Assembly (NCBI GenBank): GCA_000149265.1
Contig: CH003266.1
Coordinates: 1,215,896 to 1,279,895, forward strand
Direction of reading: 5' to 3'
Length of the DNA: 64,000 bases
Origin: Ciona savignyi
Taxonomy: Eukaryota; Chordata; Ascidiacea; Phlebobranchia; Cionidae
Part shown: in pieces, positions 47,001-58,678 of the stretch
Numbering within the stretch: position 1 is the first letter of the stretch
Layout of the letters: each line of letters starts with the position of its first letter
Translations under genes and position numbers: made by a program
The notes under the pieces: generated by a model
The model's input: only the letters and a program-made list of their open reading frames with translations
Told to the model about the DNA's origin: nothing
The model's database searches: none

Positions 47001-50000
47001 TAACCACAATTGGTTGGGATCTATGCATTTCACCCCCGAGCATATTGCTAATCATAAGCAAAATAATATTACAGTTTGTATTTCATCACTTCAATTCTTC
47101 CAAATTTGAAAAAAATATTATTTATTAAAACCGCTTCTACAATTTAGTTTAATCGGGGTAAATGTTACAGGTGGCATGGGCTGAGTCATACAAGATCGGT
47201 TGTTCCCTCACAATGTGCGATTACGTCAGCGATTTTGAGCATAAAGATTCTCATTTGTTCATCTGCAACTATTCACCGGCGTAAGTTAGATTACACTGAA
47301 TTTTGTTTTCCAGAAGCATGCTTACGGTACCTCTAAATACTACAGGATCGCATGGAGCGCTTGAATCACTTCGAGCGCTTGGATCGTTTACTATACTTCG
47401 TAATTACAAAAGCCATGGTATTAATGTTAGGGTTGGGGATAAAATTAGTTCTGGGGTTGAGATTAGTGTTTAGGAAAGGATTAGAATTACTTTCCATAGC
47501 AATCTAAGTGATCCAAGCGACCCAAGCGCTCCGAGCGATCCTGTAGTATTTAAAGGCACCCGCATGCTTAGGCTATACTTATCGGGTAAAACGTCACATC
47601 AGCGGATTTCACGTGCATGCTGTAGAATTTACGTGGAGAAATTTTAACAAACAGCTAATTAATAGTGTTGGCTTTAGTATAATATTTTACTGGAAGTTCT
47701 CGTCAGCCATATAGAGCCAAGATTGGCGTAGATCCCCTGAGAAATAAATAAATCAGTTTATTTATTAATGTAAACTGCTCTGCAGAGACACAGAAGCGGA
47801 ATTTTGTTGACTTTATTTGATTTCTATCGATTTCAATGCTTCTTGTTTCCTTTTTGTCGGCCTGTTTCCGAACCAGGGCCTGTACCCATTAAACTTTTAC
47901 GTAGTTGGCATTAAATATAAAATGCAAACGATGGCAATAACTGGCAGCGAGGTGCGGTATATTTTAAAACATTAAATATAAAACGCAAACGTTGGCCATA
48001 ACGCACGTAATGTAATGGTAATGTTTAATACGTTTGCCATGAACAATAAATATAAAATGCAAGAGCAATTAGTGAGATTCCGAAACATTTGCGGTATATC
48101 AAACACCGTGTGGTATATTTCGAAACTTGCGTAGTATATGACCAACGCATTAAACCATTACATTACGTGCGGTATATCAAACATACTGGTAGCGCGGTGC
48201 GGTATGACTACTCAGTTACCTTTGAAAGCACCTAGGGAACGTTGCCTGAATTTAATGGTTTAATGCGTTGCCTATAAACTTCGCAAATGTTTCAAAATCT
48301 CATCAATTTATCCGGGAATACGATTGTCCGCGTTACAACTACACTTTGGGTTATCCCTTCTATGTGAATAAACCTATTTTTTCTATTTATTTCATAATTA
48401 TAATCGACAGATAATGTTGTGTTACGTGCCTGTGTTGGCTGCTTACAGCAGTGCGAATAAGATTAAGTTTTGAATGTTTAATATATAACCTGATAATGAT
48501 AGCTTTAAGCATCAGAGCAAAGTCGCAAAACACGTATTATATAGTCAGGCTAAATATCGAATAATCAACTGTTTGGTCATGATATCTGTTTGTATTTTTT
48601 AAGACCATGGAAATGGTCATGAAATCTGTTTTTAATTTAAGACCATGGAAGTGCGCAGTTTATTACTGTCGGGCCAAAAAAATAAACAGATTAAATCGCG
48701 GGCGAATATCACAGTTCGTTTAACGGTAAAACCATGGAAACAACTCATACTACCATAAACAACAGCTAACTAAACAACAGCTTATTATTTATCAGTCAAC
48801 TGTACATTCTTGCTACTTTTTGATATATGCGTTTCCTTAGAACGCTTAATAACCATCAGAAAGGTGCATTTGCTTTGGGGTATATACAAGGATGTAAAGC
48901 AAGATAAAAATTTTGAATTGGTTTAAGTTTGGCGTGCATTTTCGTTATCTTTTAAATCAGTGGTTCTTAAACTTTTTCAGTCGCGCCCCCCTTGAGATTT
49001 GTGATTCATGCTCACGCCTCACCTACTCAAAAATCAAATTTACGAAAAATAGAACAATAATTTATTTGCCATTACCCTGCTTAGTGTGAAGGATGCAACT
49101 GTTTTTGGGAAACTAGTCGTTTAATTCGAGGCTTTGTTGAAGACAACGGAACTAGGTCACAGATTAATCTATTGGATTAGTGTTAACGAGAAATACGAGG
49201 TTTGACTGTAATTTAGAGCTGTTTTTAATTAATATGTCACTGTCATGCTCGCGCCCCCCTTGAAAAGCTTTCACGCCCCACAAGGCCCCCCCCAGTTTAA
49301 GAACCCCTGTTTTAAATGCACCGCCGCCATGTTTTTCACTGTGTTGTTTAGTGTGGAAACACAAGAGCCATTGTGAAGTCACCGATAATAAATTGAACTT
49401 GTTTTTAATGTCTAGTGCCATACTAATCGGTGTTAAAACAAAAGGGATAGGATAGTACTGAACACTTTTCATTTTGCTCTTTAGGTGGGCGCAGTTTCCA
49501 CAAGTGCTGATATATATGAAAACAGTCCTAGCGACGAGCCCATTATGGGTTCGAAACTTAGCTCGGTAAAAAAAAACAAAAAAAACGAATAGCTGTAACA
49601 GCTACTGTGCTATTTGACTTCCTGATTATTTCTGTGCATTCTTATTTCACAATCATTGACACAAACAGGAGATTGTAGCCTAAATAATCATAATTGCAGC
49701 TACCGAGTAATACTTATTTTAAAAACAAAAATTATTTTAGAGGAAACGTGTACAGTCGTGTAAATGGGCAACCGAAAATGTTGACTCCGTTTCTGAAAGG
49801 TCGACCTTGTACGAAGTGCAAAGATAAAACCGATACGTGCAAGGCCAAACTTTGTGGTAAGTTTTGTCTGTTTGAAACTTTAAAAGCAACTGTGTTCATC
49901 AAAAGTGTTGAAGGGCCACTATGGCAGGTATTACTGTAGGTGCATAAACACTAACAGAAAAAGTCTACCCTAAACAAACCTATGTCTTTAATGATCGGTT

Positions 50001-53000
50001 CTGTTTGCTGACAGTCAACCTAGCGAACCTGTGTGAATGTTTTTATCAGCACGAAATGTTTAAACGAACACGAGATTCAACCGTGGCAACGACCAAGTGG
50101 TCTACCCCACCGTCACTTTATGTAAATAATAATAAATAAAATAAATTTCCACAGCTAATGCGAATCGTGATCGATCCGACCAAAGGACAGCATTTCATTC
50201 ACCGACGCCGAAAACATTGGATAATTCACCTGATCACTGCGATTGTGGCGCCACACAAACGTCATCAGGTTATTAGTGTGGCTTGTAAATTACAAGCAAG
50301 TTGTACTGTTAATTTCATCTAAGGTCGTGTGGACGAATGGTCAACGCGACCTTACATATACCTACTTACATACAAAAAACGGTCTTAGCAACGAACCCAA
50401 CCAATTTTAGGTTTGAAACTAAGCCCGGTAAAAAATGTTAATTTTATGGATGTGTTTTGCGTATTACTTTCAGTATTGGCATTTCCTATGATATCAATTT
50501 TAACATTTGTGCAACATTTGCCCCAAAGATGAATAATTAATTGCTAACCGGACGGACTTGTAACATATGCTGGTATGTTTCATATGTAAAGGTCGCGCTA
50601 ACCATTCGGCCACACAGCCGTTATCGATTCTAGCATTTCTGCAACATTTGCCCCAAAATGAATAATTAATTGCCATACAATGTAAGTACATCTGGCGAAG
50701 TATAAAAAGCGTAAAGCTGAACGCTGAGTAATTCTTGTTTACCTACGGTAGAAGTAATACAAAAGGCATATTTGTTTAGAACCACCATATGCCACAGTTG
50801 TTTTTAAATTGTCTTCATAATTGCCATCAATTTTATATACAATTGTTTTTCATACAATTGTCCGGCCGGTTAGTCTGGCGGTTAAGGTTGCAGGTGCGAA
50901 AATGGTCGCTAGCTACTAGCTAGTCGGTTGTGTCCTTGGGCAAGGCACTTTACGGACATTGCCTGTATCCAGCGGATTATTTGGTTCTACTAAATTAAAC
51001 GAATGTATCATATACAACACACTGCAATACCTCTAGTAACCGACAGCTGGGCGCGAGGTGATCTGACGATTGCCCGTGTGTCAACCCCCTTGGTTTTCCT
51101 ATTCACGGGAATAAAAATAAATATCCTATACTATCCTAACTGCTTTAATGGCCTGGATCGAATGTGATTGAATAAACACGGTCGTTTTCCGGCCATGTAG
51201 CCACGGTTTTTCACCGGGAAAGGTATTTAACGACGGTTGTATTGATTCAATGAAATTAAATGCGACGATTTAAACTTTTTTAAAAGTGAAACAATTTGCT
51301 TAAAAAAATCCGACAAACCGATCGCGGCTATGTGCTATTCTGACTGTGTGTTTCCCACCATTGCAGGTTCCCTTCACGTAAAAAGGTTATGAATATTTAA
51401 AACGATCAGGCAATAATTTTAACACGATGTAGCTATTTTAATTTGTTTATGTGAGCTTCTACGATACTTCCACTTATTCAAAGCAATTTCCGTTAAGTGA
51501 ATCAATCGTACAGAAGTTAGTGGCTCAATTAATGATCGGCTGAACATCTGGTAATTGATGAACATTAACCAGTTATAAATATTTTGTACGACCTTACTTT
51601 TAACCCGTGATGGGTTCATAATTAGTTTGAACTTCAAAATGCTGGTATCTTGTATATTTGAAGGTCACGCTATATGTTGTATATTGAAAGATCACGCTAA
51701 CGGCTAACCATTCGGCCATACAACCGTGAGGGAAACTAAAACGAGGGAAAGTGGGAAGGAGGGAAACTGCATGCTAAAATGAAGATTATGACATTAGGGT
51801 TAGTTTTAAACAGGTTCTAGAGTTAGGGTTAGTCTTGGTGTTGAGATTAGTGTTTAGGGATGTGTTAAAATTAGTTTTCGTTATTTTAGGGAGCAGTTTC
51901 CCTCCTTCCCTCCTTCCCACTTTCCCCCCTTTTAGCGTTGCCACACAACCGTTTGTCTACAGTCGATTAACTCTGATGTTGTTTTAACGCAGGTAAAGGC
52001 CTGGTAGCGGCAGTCGTGTTGTTATCACTAATGCTCGCCGCCCTGATAGCTTACACCTTCTATCGAGAAAAATCAAGGTTCAACACCAAACTCTCGATTC
52101 CGAATGCCAAATCCTCGTCAGCGCACACCCGGTTCAGGTAAACTTTCTTGGTAAATAAATATTGTATTAGCCCACACAAAAACGTGGTACTTTGGCAAAA
52201 GGACTTACTTACTTCTAAGCGGTTTGGCACCGCAACCTTCCGAATTGAAGTAGAATGCTCTACCTCTGCACCAAGAATTAAATTAAAATGAACTCGTATT
52301 AACCTTTTAAATCCTTACACATTGGAATTAAAATCACAGGCATCAATACATACTTTTTATTTAGTCTGTTTACATGGCCACTTCCAAAGTGGCCAAAAAG
52401 ATGACCTGGCCATGTTTTTCGGCCACAATGGCTTATTTTCAGCCTTACTTGATGCCCTGTTTACATGACTACCCCAAAAATGCCCAAAATTGTAATCCCG
52501 ACTTGGCCTAATTTTATTTATTTTTAAAATCCTTTATTGTATTTTTTTTCTTTTAGCAACCAAAATACACCAGTACCATCAAGACCAAGTTCTCCAAAAC
52601 GTCACTCTATTGTCTCAAATGCAAGTTTAAACGTCAACAAACTGCACGGAAATCACACGAACTATAGGAAATCTTCATCGCCTGCCCTCCAGCTAATAGT
52701 AAATAATATTGTTATGTTGGATAAAATGTTTTTTTTTGGTGCCGGCCAAGGATAAACCTACTACCACTGCCAAATCTTGTGTTTATATAATTCAATGCGA
52801 ACTGTTATACACAAATGTTCAAATATGAGTCAACACATTAACCCTTTGACGACGACGGAACTTTTGCAGTTTTTGGCAATTTCAAGTAAGGTTGCTTTGA
52901 CCTCGTTTGCTGCAAATACTGTTTGACTTAGGGAAAAACACATCTGTTTACACGAGGCTTGCTTTTATTGGCATCTCAGGGGTCTCATTTTAGTGACAAA

Positions 53001-53515
53001 ACACCTCGGTACGAAACCAGGCCTGGAACACGCGATATTTCAGTGCTCTGCAACCTTTTTAAACCCGAGGCACATTTAGAAAATTTTGAATTTGAAAAAT
53101 ACTTAATTTTGACGGTACATTGCATTTGGTTATAAGATTCTAATAGACGCAATATTCAAATTTCCAAATTCTAAAATTATTTTTGTTTGAAAAAAACTCA
53201 TATATATTATTTTCCCACGGCACATCCAGTATTGTTATGCGGCACACTGGTTGCAGAGCACTGATATTTCGCTTACAGTGTCTCACGATCTCTGTGTTAA
53301 TATCGTGAATAATGTCTGGATATTCCATTTATTTAGATCAAACCGAACAGAGTCAATGTACTCCAGTGTTGTCAATGTGTTTTAACTCGTGCTTAATTTT
53401 CTACAATCTACAGGAGTCTCGTCGATTTCTTTCTCCTAACTCATCAAGCGCACCTACCACCCCATTCCGACCAAGCAAACCGCCTGTACCCCCGAAATTT
53501 ATCAATCGGATGTAA
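44082..53515 (+). CDS. Membrane-anchored CAP (GLIPR1-like) protein with cytoplasmic tail
   Basis: Exons: 44082-44132, 44487-44603, 45334-45431, 45906-46053, 47171-47280, 49741-49856, 50155-50268, 51993-52137, 52557-52698, 53414-53515. All phases agree: 380 codons plus TAA. Residues 1-17 form a signal peptide. The CAP domain follows: IVDSHNNLRR (37-46), WDEELAGMA, CRFSHN (73-78), GENIYVS (91-97), CGHYTQVAW (133-141) and FICNYSPAGN (168-177). It carries the conserved His and Glu cavity residues. A short Cys hinge has C198, C201, C208 and C213, as in GLIPR1/PI16-type proteins. After a Ser/Thr-rich linker comes one membrane helix (about 254-276). A tail of about 104 residues rich in Ser/Pro follows, ending near PPVPPK, an SH3-ligand pattern. 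Vertebrate GLIPR1 has a comparable layout but a very short tail. No poly(A) signal was clear. Confidence 0.92.
44655..45320 (-). mobile_element. Tandem array of about six short tRNA-like SINEs
   Basis: Reverse copies at about 44655-44735, 44750-44840, 44880-44990, 45003-45110, 45125-45205 and 45215-45320. Each shows AGTTTCGAACCCATAATGGG-like, TAAGTCGGTATATGTAT and TTAACCATTCGGCCACACGA. The array fills CAP intron 2 and ends 14 bp before exon 3. Confidence 0.8.
46180..46485 (+). mobile_element. tRNA-like SINE, full length
   Basis: Intact head TCCGGCCGGTTGGTCTAGCG and tail TATCCTATCCTATCC. One of the best-preserved copies. It lies in CAP intron 4. Confidence 0.85.
47325..47562. mobile_element. 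GGTGCCTCTAAATAC MITE, copy 3
   Basis: Ends CGGTACCTCTAAATACTACA and TGTAGTATTTAAAGGCACCCG with a perfect 8-bp duplication CATGCTTA at 47317-47324 and 47563-47570. It lies in CAP intron 5, 36 bp after the exon. Confidence 0.85.
47900..48260. repeat. Imperfect repeat cluster
   Basis: Repeated pieces TTAAATATAAAATGCAAACG, GTGCGGTATAT and a mirrored ACGTAATGTAATGG / CCATTACATTACGTGC suggest a decayed inverted-repeat element. Boundaries are not clear. Confidence 0.45.
48958..49309. mobile_element. hAT-like MITE, 352 bp
   Basis: Ends CAGTGGTTCTTAAACTTTTT and AGTTTAAGAACCCCTG are inverted. The flanking TTTTAAAT (48950-48957 and 49310-49317) is a perfect 8-bp duplication. Runs of C near both ends are typical of this end type. 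No transposase. Confidence 0.85.
49498..49570 (+). mobile_element. Short tRNA-like SINE, 3' part
   Basis: ATATATGAAAACAGTCCTAG through GGTTCGAAACTTAGCTCGG and A-rich tail. It lies in CAP intron 5. Confidence 0.65.
50322..50430 (+). mobile_element. Short tRNA-like SINE (second family)
   Basis: GGTCGTGTGGACGAATGGTC head, GGTTTGAAACTAAGCCCGG and A-run. A reversed fragment of the same family lies at 50560-50622. Both are in CAP intron 7. Confidence 0.7.
50860..51139 (+). mobile_element. tRNA-like SINE, near full length
   Basis: Head TCCGGCCGGTTAGTCTGGCG with a 30-bp deletion after GGTTAAG. Tail TATCCTATACTATCC. It lies in CAP intron 7. Confidence 0.8.
51603..51725 (-). mobile_element. Short tRNA-like SINE, split by a TIR element
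   Basis: Reverse copy ending CATTCGGCCATACAACCGT. The last bases reappear as GCCACACAACCGT at about 51940-51953, on the far side of the element at 51736. Confidence 0.55.
51736..51935. mobile_element. GGGAAAGTGGGAAGG MITE
   Basis: Left end CTAAAACGAGGGAAAGTGGG and right end whose complement is CTAAAAGGGGGGAAAGTGGG. The right arm has an extra GGAGGGAA. The interior (GTTGAGATTAGTGTTTAGGG) resembles the interior of the GGTGCCTCTAAATAC MITEs. Confidence 0.7.
52848..52960 (+). mobile_element. Left end of the piggyBac-like family
   Basis: TTAA followed by CCCTTTGACGACGACGGAAC and the same next 90 bp as the element at 512. No matching right end was seen downstream. Confidence 0.6.
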
Positions 53516-53930
53516 AACAGATGGGTCAACAAAGCTTAGTTTTGCAATCAACATTCAATAGAAGTATAAACGAAAAGATCTTTTTATAAAAGAGAGTTTT
53601 TTTCACACGTATACAGCGTTAGCAATGTCTATTGTATATATTACACAATTTTCGGTCATCGAACCATAACTGTGGCACGTGGTCTTTCGACGAATATTCA
53701 GCGCCGTCCGCGCATTATCCCTAAAAGATAACACTGATGAAAACCCCACTATTTATTTTTAATTGTTATTTTATTTAATCGTACTTTGTTATTAACGTTT
53801 TCAAATTTTATAGAAACTTAAGTATAACTTTCTGTTTTATGTAGTCCGGTTGTATCTTTATAGGAAATTCGGTTTACATTAACCTTGGTTTATAAATTCT
53901 TCGTTTAAAATCTACAACCAAATATGAGTA
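53516..53930. other. 3' flank of the CAP gene
   Basis: AT-rich, no gene seen and no clear AATAAA hexamer. Confidence 0.4.
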
Positions 53931-56900
53931 ATTATGGGTCCCATTTGGAAAAATGGGACACATATTGTTTTTGTCCGTTTTTTTTTTTTCTTTTTTTTTT
54001 CTTTTTTTTTTCGTCAAACGCTTGACAGGCATGGCTTGTGGCAACGACATCTACCAGAAGGGTAATGGAATCGCAATAAAACTTTGTCGTTTGTTAGATC
54101 ACATGGTCTAGATGTGCAGAAACCAAAATTTTGCGGAATATACCCAGGGGAATTCCCCTGGGAGGTGAAAAACCAAAACGGTATCTTTTTTAAAAAAATT
54201 AGCTTTTTTGGTCATAGCGCTTGAACGGCTACTCCAATTTCAATTAGATTTGGTAAACTATAAGGGCACCAGCCACTGATATACCAATTATAAGAAATAA
54301 AAAAATTTACCCAGGGAAATACCCTAAAATACGATTTTGTTTTCAAATCATGATTGTGACAGGCATGGGTTGTGGCACCGATATTTACCAGAAGGAGTAA
54401 TGGAATTGCAATAAAACTTTGTCATTTGTTAGACAACATGGTCTAGATATGCAGAAACCAAAATTTTGGGTAATATACCCAGGGGAAATCCCCTGGATGG
54501 TGAAAAACCAAAACGGTGTTTTTTTTTTTAAAAAAAATAGCTTTTTTGGGCAGAGCGCATAAACGGCTACTCCAATTTCATTTAAATTTGGCAAACTGTA
54601 AGTGCATTAGACAATGATATAACACTTAGAAGAATTAAAATAATTACTTAGGGAAATACCCTAAAAATAACATTTTGATTTTAAATCATGATTGTGACAG
54701 GCATGGGTTGTGGCACCGATATCTACCAGAAGGGGTAATGGAATTAAAATGAAACTTTGTTATTTGTTAGACACCATGGTCTAGATTTGCAGAAACCAAA
54801 AGTTTGGGTAATATACCCAGGGGAATTCCCCTGGGGGGTAAAAAACAAATCGGATTTTTTTTTAAATTAGCTTTTTGGGGCATAGCGCTTGAACGGCCAA
54901 AATGTTAGTTCCCTATCCGCCTTTGTGCCATTGAGCAAAAAGAAAAAGGGAACATAGGGAAATACCCTGACAATTATGATTTGATTCTCCGAAATCTCCA
55001 ACAAGGAGTCGTCAAAGCGGATTAAAACTGATTGTTAGATTATCTAACAAACATCTAACTTAGATAACATAACTTAGATATGTTAAGCAGAAATTTATGT
55101 ACTAAACCCAGGGGAATTCTCCGAAATAATGAAAATCTCAATCGGGCTGTTTTGGGAATTTACCTTCCCTTTACCAAAGCGCTTGACAAGAGGCTTAAAT
55201 TTAAAACATTTGTGGTAAAATGTTCGTAAATCTAACACGCTTATTATTTTTTTAACTGCACATGGAAAAGAAGTTTGGTTTAATAACTATGGGACCCATG
55301 CGTTTATGCTTGCAGAAACAAAACTATGACAGTCCGGTTAAAACTTTCAGGAATATTACATAACATGGATCTGACGTGCACATATCTGACAATAACATAT
55401 ATTGTGTAATGAACATTAACTAGAGAGTGTCAACCACGTGTTTAACCAACACTATTTGTAAAACACATGTTGTATAACCTATATTCATGCTACAGGGTCC
55501 CTAACCACAATTTGTATTTTATACACCGAGTATGTAGTTTTTGTTTCTGCAAGCATAAACGCATGGGCTCCCATAGTTAACATACCAAACTTATATTCCA
55601 TGTTTAGGTAAATAAAGAATAAACGTCTTAAATTTATGAACATTTCACCAAAAATGTTTTAAATTATAGCTTCTTTTCAAGCGCTGTAGTGAAATAAAGC
55701 TAAATTCCCAAAACAGCCCGATTTAGTTTTTCGTTGTTTCAGGGAATTCCCCTGGGTTTAGTAGATAAGTTTCTGTTTTTACATAAGTGAGTCAAGTTAT
55801 GTAGCAATTCTTAAAGTTTTAATCTGTTTTGTCGACTTCTTGTTGGAGATGTCAGTGCGATATGGCATGCCTGTCACAATCATAATTCAGGAGCATAACT
55901 TCGTTTTCATGGAAATTAACCTAAGTAAATGTTTTCTTTTTTGAATTGGCACAGAGTATCAAATGTTTTAACATTTTACCGAATTTTAATAAAATTAGAG
56001 CAGCCGTTCAAGCGCTATGGCCACAAAATCTAATTTATTAAAAAAAACGTTTTGAGGGATTTCCCCTATATTCATTACTCAAATTTTTGGTTTCTGCATA
56101 TTTAGACCATGTTGTCTTACAAATGTCCAATTTTCATTGAGATTTCATTACTCCTTTTGGAAGATGTCAGGGCGACATGGAATCCTGGTAACAAACATGA
56201 TTTGAGAACATATCCCATTTTTTGGGTATAGTTAAATCAGTGACTAATTCACTTACATTCCACCAAATCTGATTCAAATTGTAGCATCCGTTTAAGCGCT
56301 ATGCCCAAAAAAGGCTATTTATATAGAAAAAAATACCGTTGTGGTTTTTAACGTCTAAGGGGAATTCCCCTATAGATTCATCACCCGAAATTTCGGTTTC
56401 CGCATATATAGACTATGTGCGCTAACAAATTTCAAAATTTTATTGCAATTCCATTACTTTTTCTAGTAGATGTCGGAGCCACATGCCATGCCTGTCACAA
56501 TCATGATTTGAGAACAAAATCTTATTTTTTCGGGTATTTCCTTAGGTAATTTTTTCATTTCTCTTGAGTATTATATCATTGGCTAATGTTTTTCTTACAT
56601 TTTACCAAATCTAATTAAAATTGGAGTAGCCGTTTAAACGCCATGCGCAAAAGAAACTAAATTTTTAGAAAAAAATACCGTTTTGGTATTTAACCTCTCA
56701 GGGGAATTCCCCTGGGTATATCACCCAAAATTTTGGTTTCTGCATATCTAGACCATGTGCGCTAATAAATGTCAAAGTTTTATTGCAATTGCATTACCCC
56801 TTTCTGGTAGATGTCGGAGCCACAAGCCATGACTGTCACAATCATGATTTGAGAACAAAATCGTATTTTTTAGGGTATTTCCCTAGGTAATTTTTTGATT

Positions 56901-57188
56901 TCTTTTAAAGTTTGTATCATTGGGCTAATGTTCTTACAATTTACCAAATTTAATTAAAATTGAAGTAGCCGATCAATCGCTATGGCCAAAAAAGGTACCT
57001 TTTTAAAAAAAGTACCGTTTTGGTTTTTCACCTCTCAGGGGAATTCCCCAAATTAAATTACCCAAAATTTTGGATTCTGCATATCTAGACCATGTGCACT
57101 AACAAATGTTTTAATTTTATTGCAATTCCATCACCCCTTCTGGTAGATGTTGGAGCCACAAGCCATGACTGTCAAACCTTTGACGAAA

Positions 57189-57220
<32 letters not shown>

Positions 57221-57268
57221 CGGACAAAAACAATATGTGTCCCATTTTTCCAAATGGGACCCATAATA
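53931..57268. mobile_element. Foldback-type element, 3.3 kb, mirrored repeat arrays
   Basis: The ends are inverted: ATTATGGGTCCCATTTGGAA on the left, TTCCAAATGGGACCCATAAT on the right, each followed by AATATGTGTCCC-type sequence and a long T or A run. Inside, units of roughly 330 bp (GTGACAGGCATGG..., CCAGGGGAATTCCCCTGG) repeat about four times left of 55300. They repeat about four times in reverse right of 55600 (CTGTCACAATCATGATTTGA). No protein-coding frame was seen. A related partial unit lies at the window end (63885-64000). Confidence 0.75.
55421..55581. repeat. Spacer repeat of the foldback, inverted copy at 57290-57446
   Basis: AACTAGAGAGTGTCAACCAC to CGCATGGGCTCCCATAG, found reversed at 57290-57446 just outside the right arm. 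A partial copy starts at 55288, so this is probably a separate small element in the loop. Confidence 0.65.
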
Positions 57269-57644
57269 ACAAGATCGGATTGTTACCTCAGGGACCCATG
57301 CGTTTATGCTTGCAGAAACAAACTACTAACCCGGTGTATAAAATACAAATTGTGGTTAGGGACCCTGCTCGCATATATATATCATACAAAATGTGTTTTA
57401 CAAAATAATAGTGGTTTTAAAACACGTGGTTGACACTCTCTAGTTTTAATTGTGTTTTTTCGATTTGAGTTATTTTATTGTATTAAAAATTTGAGGTATT
57501 TTTGTAAGGGTTATATGTTTAAAGGTGTATGCAAACCATCTGCATGTTAGTCAGGATTTTTTGACTGTTTTTTTCTGATTAGATAACCCGATCTAACCGA
57601 ATACCTGGTTACCGAAAAAACGTAAAATCAAATGTGTTCTCCAA

Positions 57645-57950
57645 TCCAAAAGAAACCTCCAATTCAAAAAAATCAGAAAGAAACCTCCAATTCGAAAAAA
57701 TCCGAAAGAAATCTTCAATTCGAAAAAAACCCGAAAGAAACCTCCAATTCGAAAAAATCCGAAAGAAACCTTCAATTCGAAAAAATCCGAAAGAAACCTC
57801 CAAATCCGAAAAAAATCCGAAAGAAACCTCCAATCTGAAAGAAACCTCCAAATCCGAAAAAAATCCAAAAGAAACTTCCAAATCCGAAAAAATCCGAAAG
57901 AAACCTCCAATACGAAAAAAAAGCGTTGTCCAATCCGAAAGAAACCCATA
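57645..57950. repeat. GAAACCTCCAATTCGAAAAAATCC minisatellite
   Basis: About 12 imperfect units of 20-29 bp. Open frames run through it on both strands only because the unit lacks stop codons. Confidence 0.85.
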
Positions 57951-58678
57951 ATCTTGTAGTTGCGTTTGCCCAAACAGTTGCTACACGCAAATAGTTATAT
58001 TCGATACTGATTTTCCTGTTTTATATTACAAGTGTGTAAGATACTCGGTAGGTATTTTTACATTTGATATCATTTTTTGGGTAACTGATCATATAAAATT
58101 AAATAAACGAAAAATCGTCATATATTCACTTGGCTAGCCCCACGGAATGATTACGTCCCGTAGGCCTATAGCAAATGCCTGGTACCGAGTGGGTTACTAG
58201 TAATGGGGAATGTTAAATCAAATAAAAATGTTGGGTAACATGAGGAAATAATGTTCGCATAGTGCGCATTGTATTAATAAAACTTAAGGAGGTAAAATAT
58301 TAATACATGGTAACAAGTTAAAGGACTACAACATGTACAATCTACATTATATACAACGTATGTTCATTGGCAATACGCAAATTAGGGTAAGCGAAAATGG
58401 AATAAGGGGGATTAATCAAGAAAGAATTATCAAATGATTAACGATCGTGCTATCACGTTTTCCTTGCTTGTCGAAAAATGATTAATTCCCAGAGCGGCAC
58501 TGTAGTAAGGAGTTAAACTGACACAATCAAAAGGGCTCGTTTGATGCAAATAATAAACAGAATAAACAGCAATGAAACGGTTCATTGCATTGCTATATGT
58601 TGAAAGAAAAATTATCTGAATAAATACAATATCGTAAAATTAAAACCCAGCAATACGCGTTGTGTGTAAGCAGTGGGC
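57951..58678. other. 3' flank of the LDLa receptor gene
   Basis: No gene or repeat recognised. Probably contains the receptor 3' UTR. Confidence 0.4.

Noticed and set aside
57593-57973. Phe-rich and Lys-rich frames on both strands
   Set aside because: Produced by the stop-free minisatellite unit at 57645-57950.
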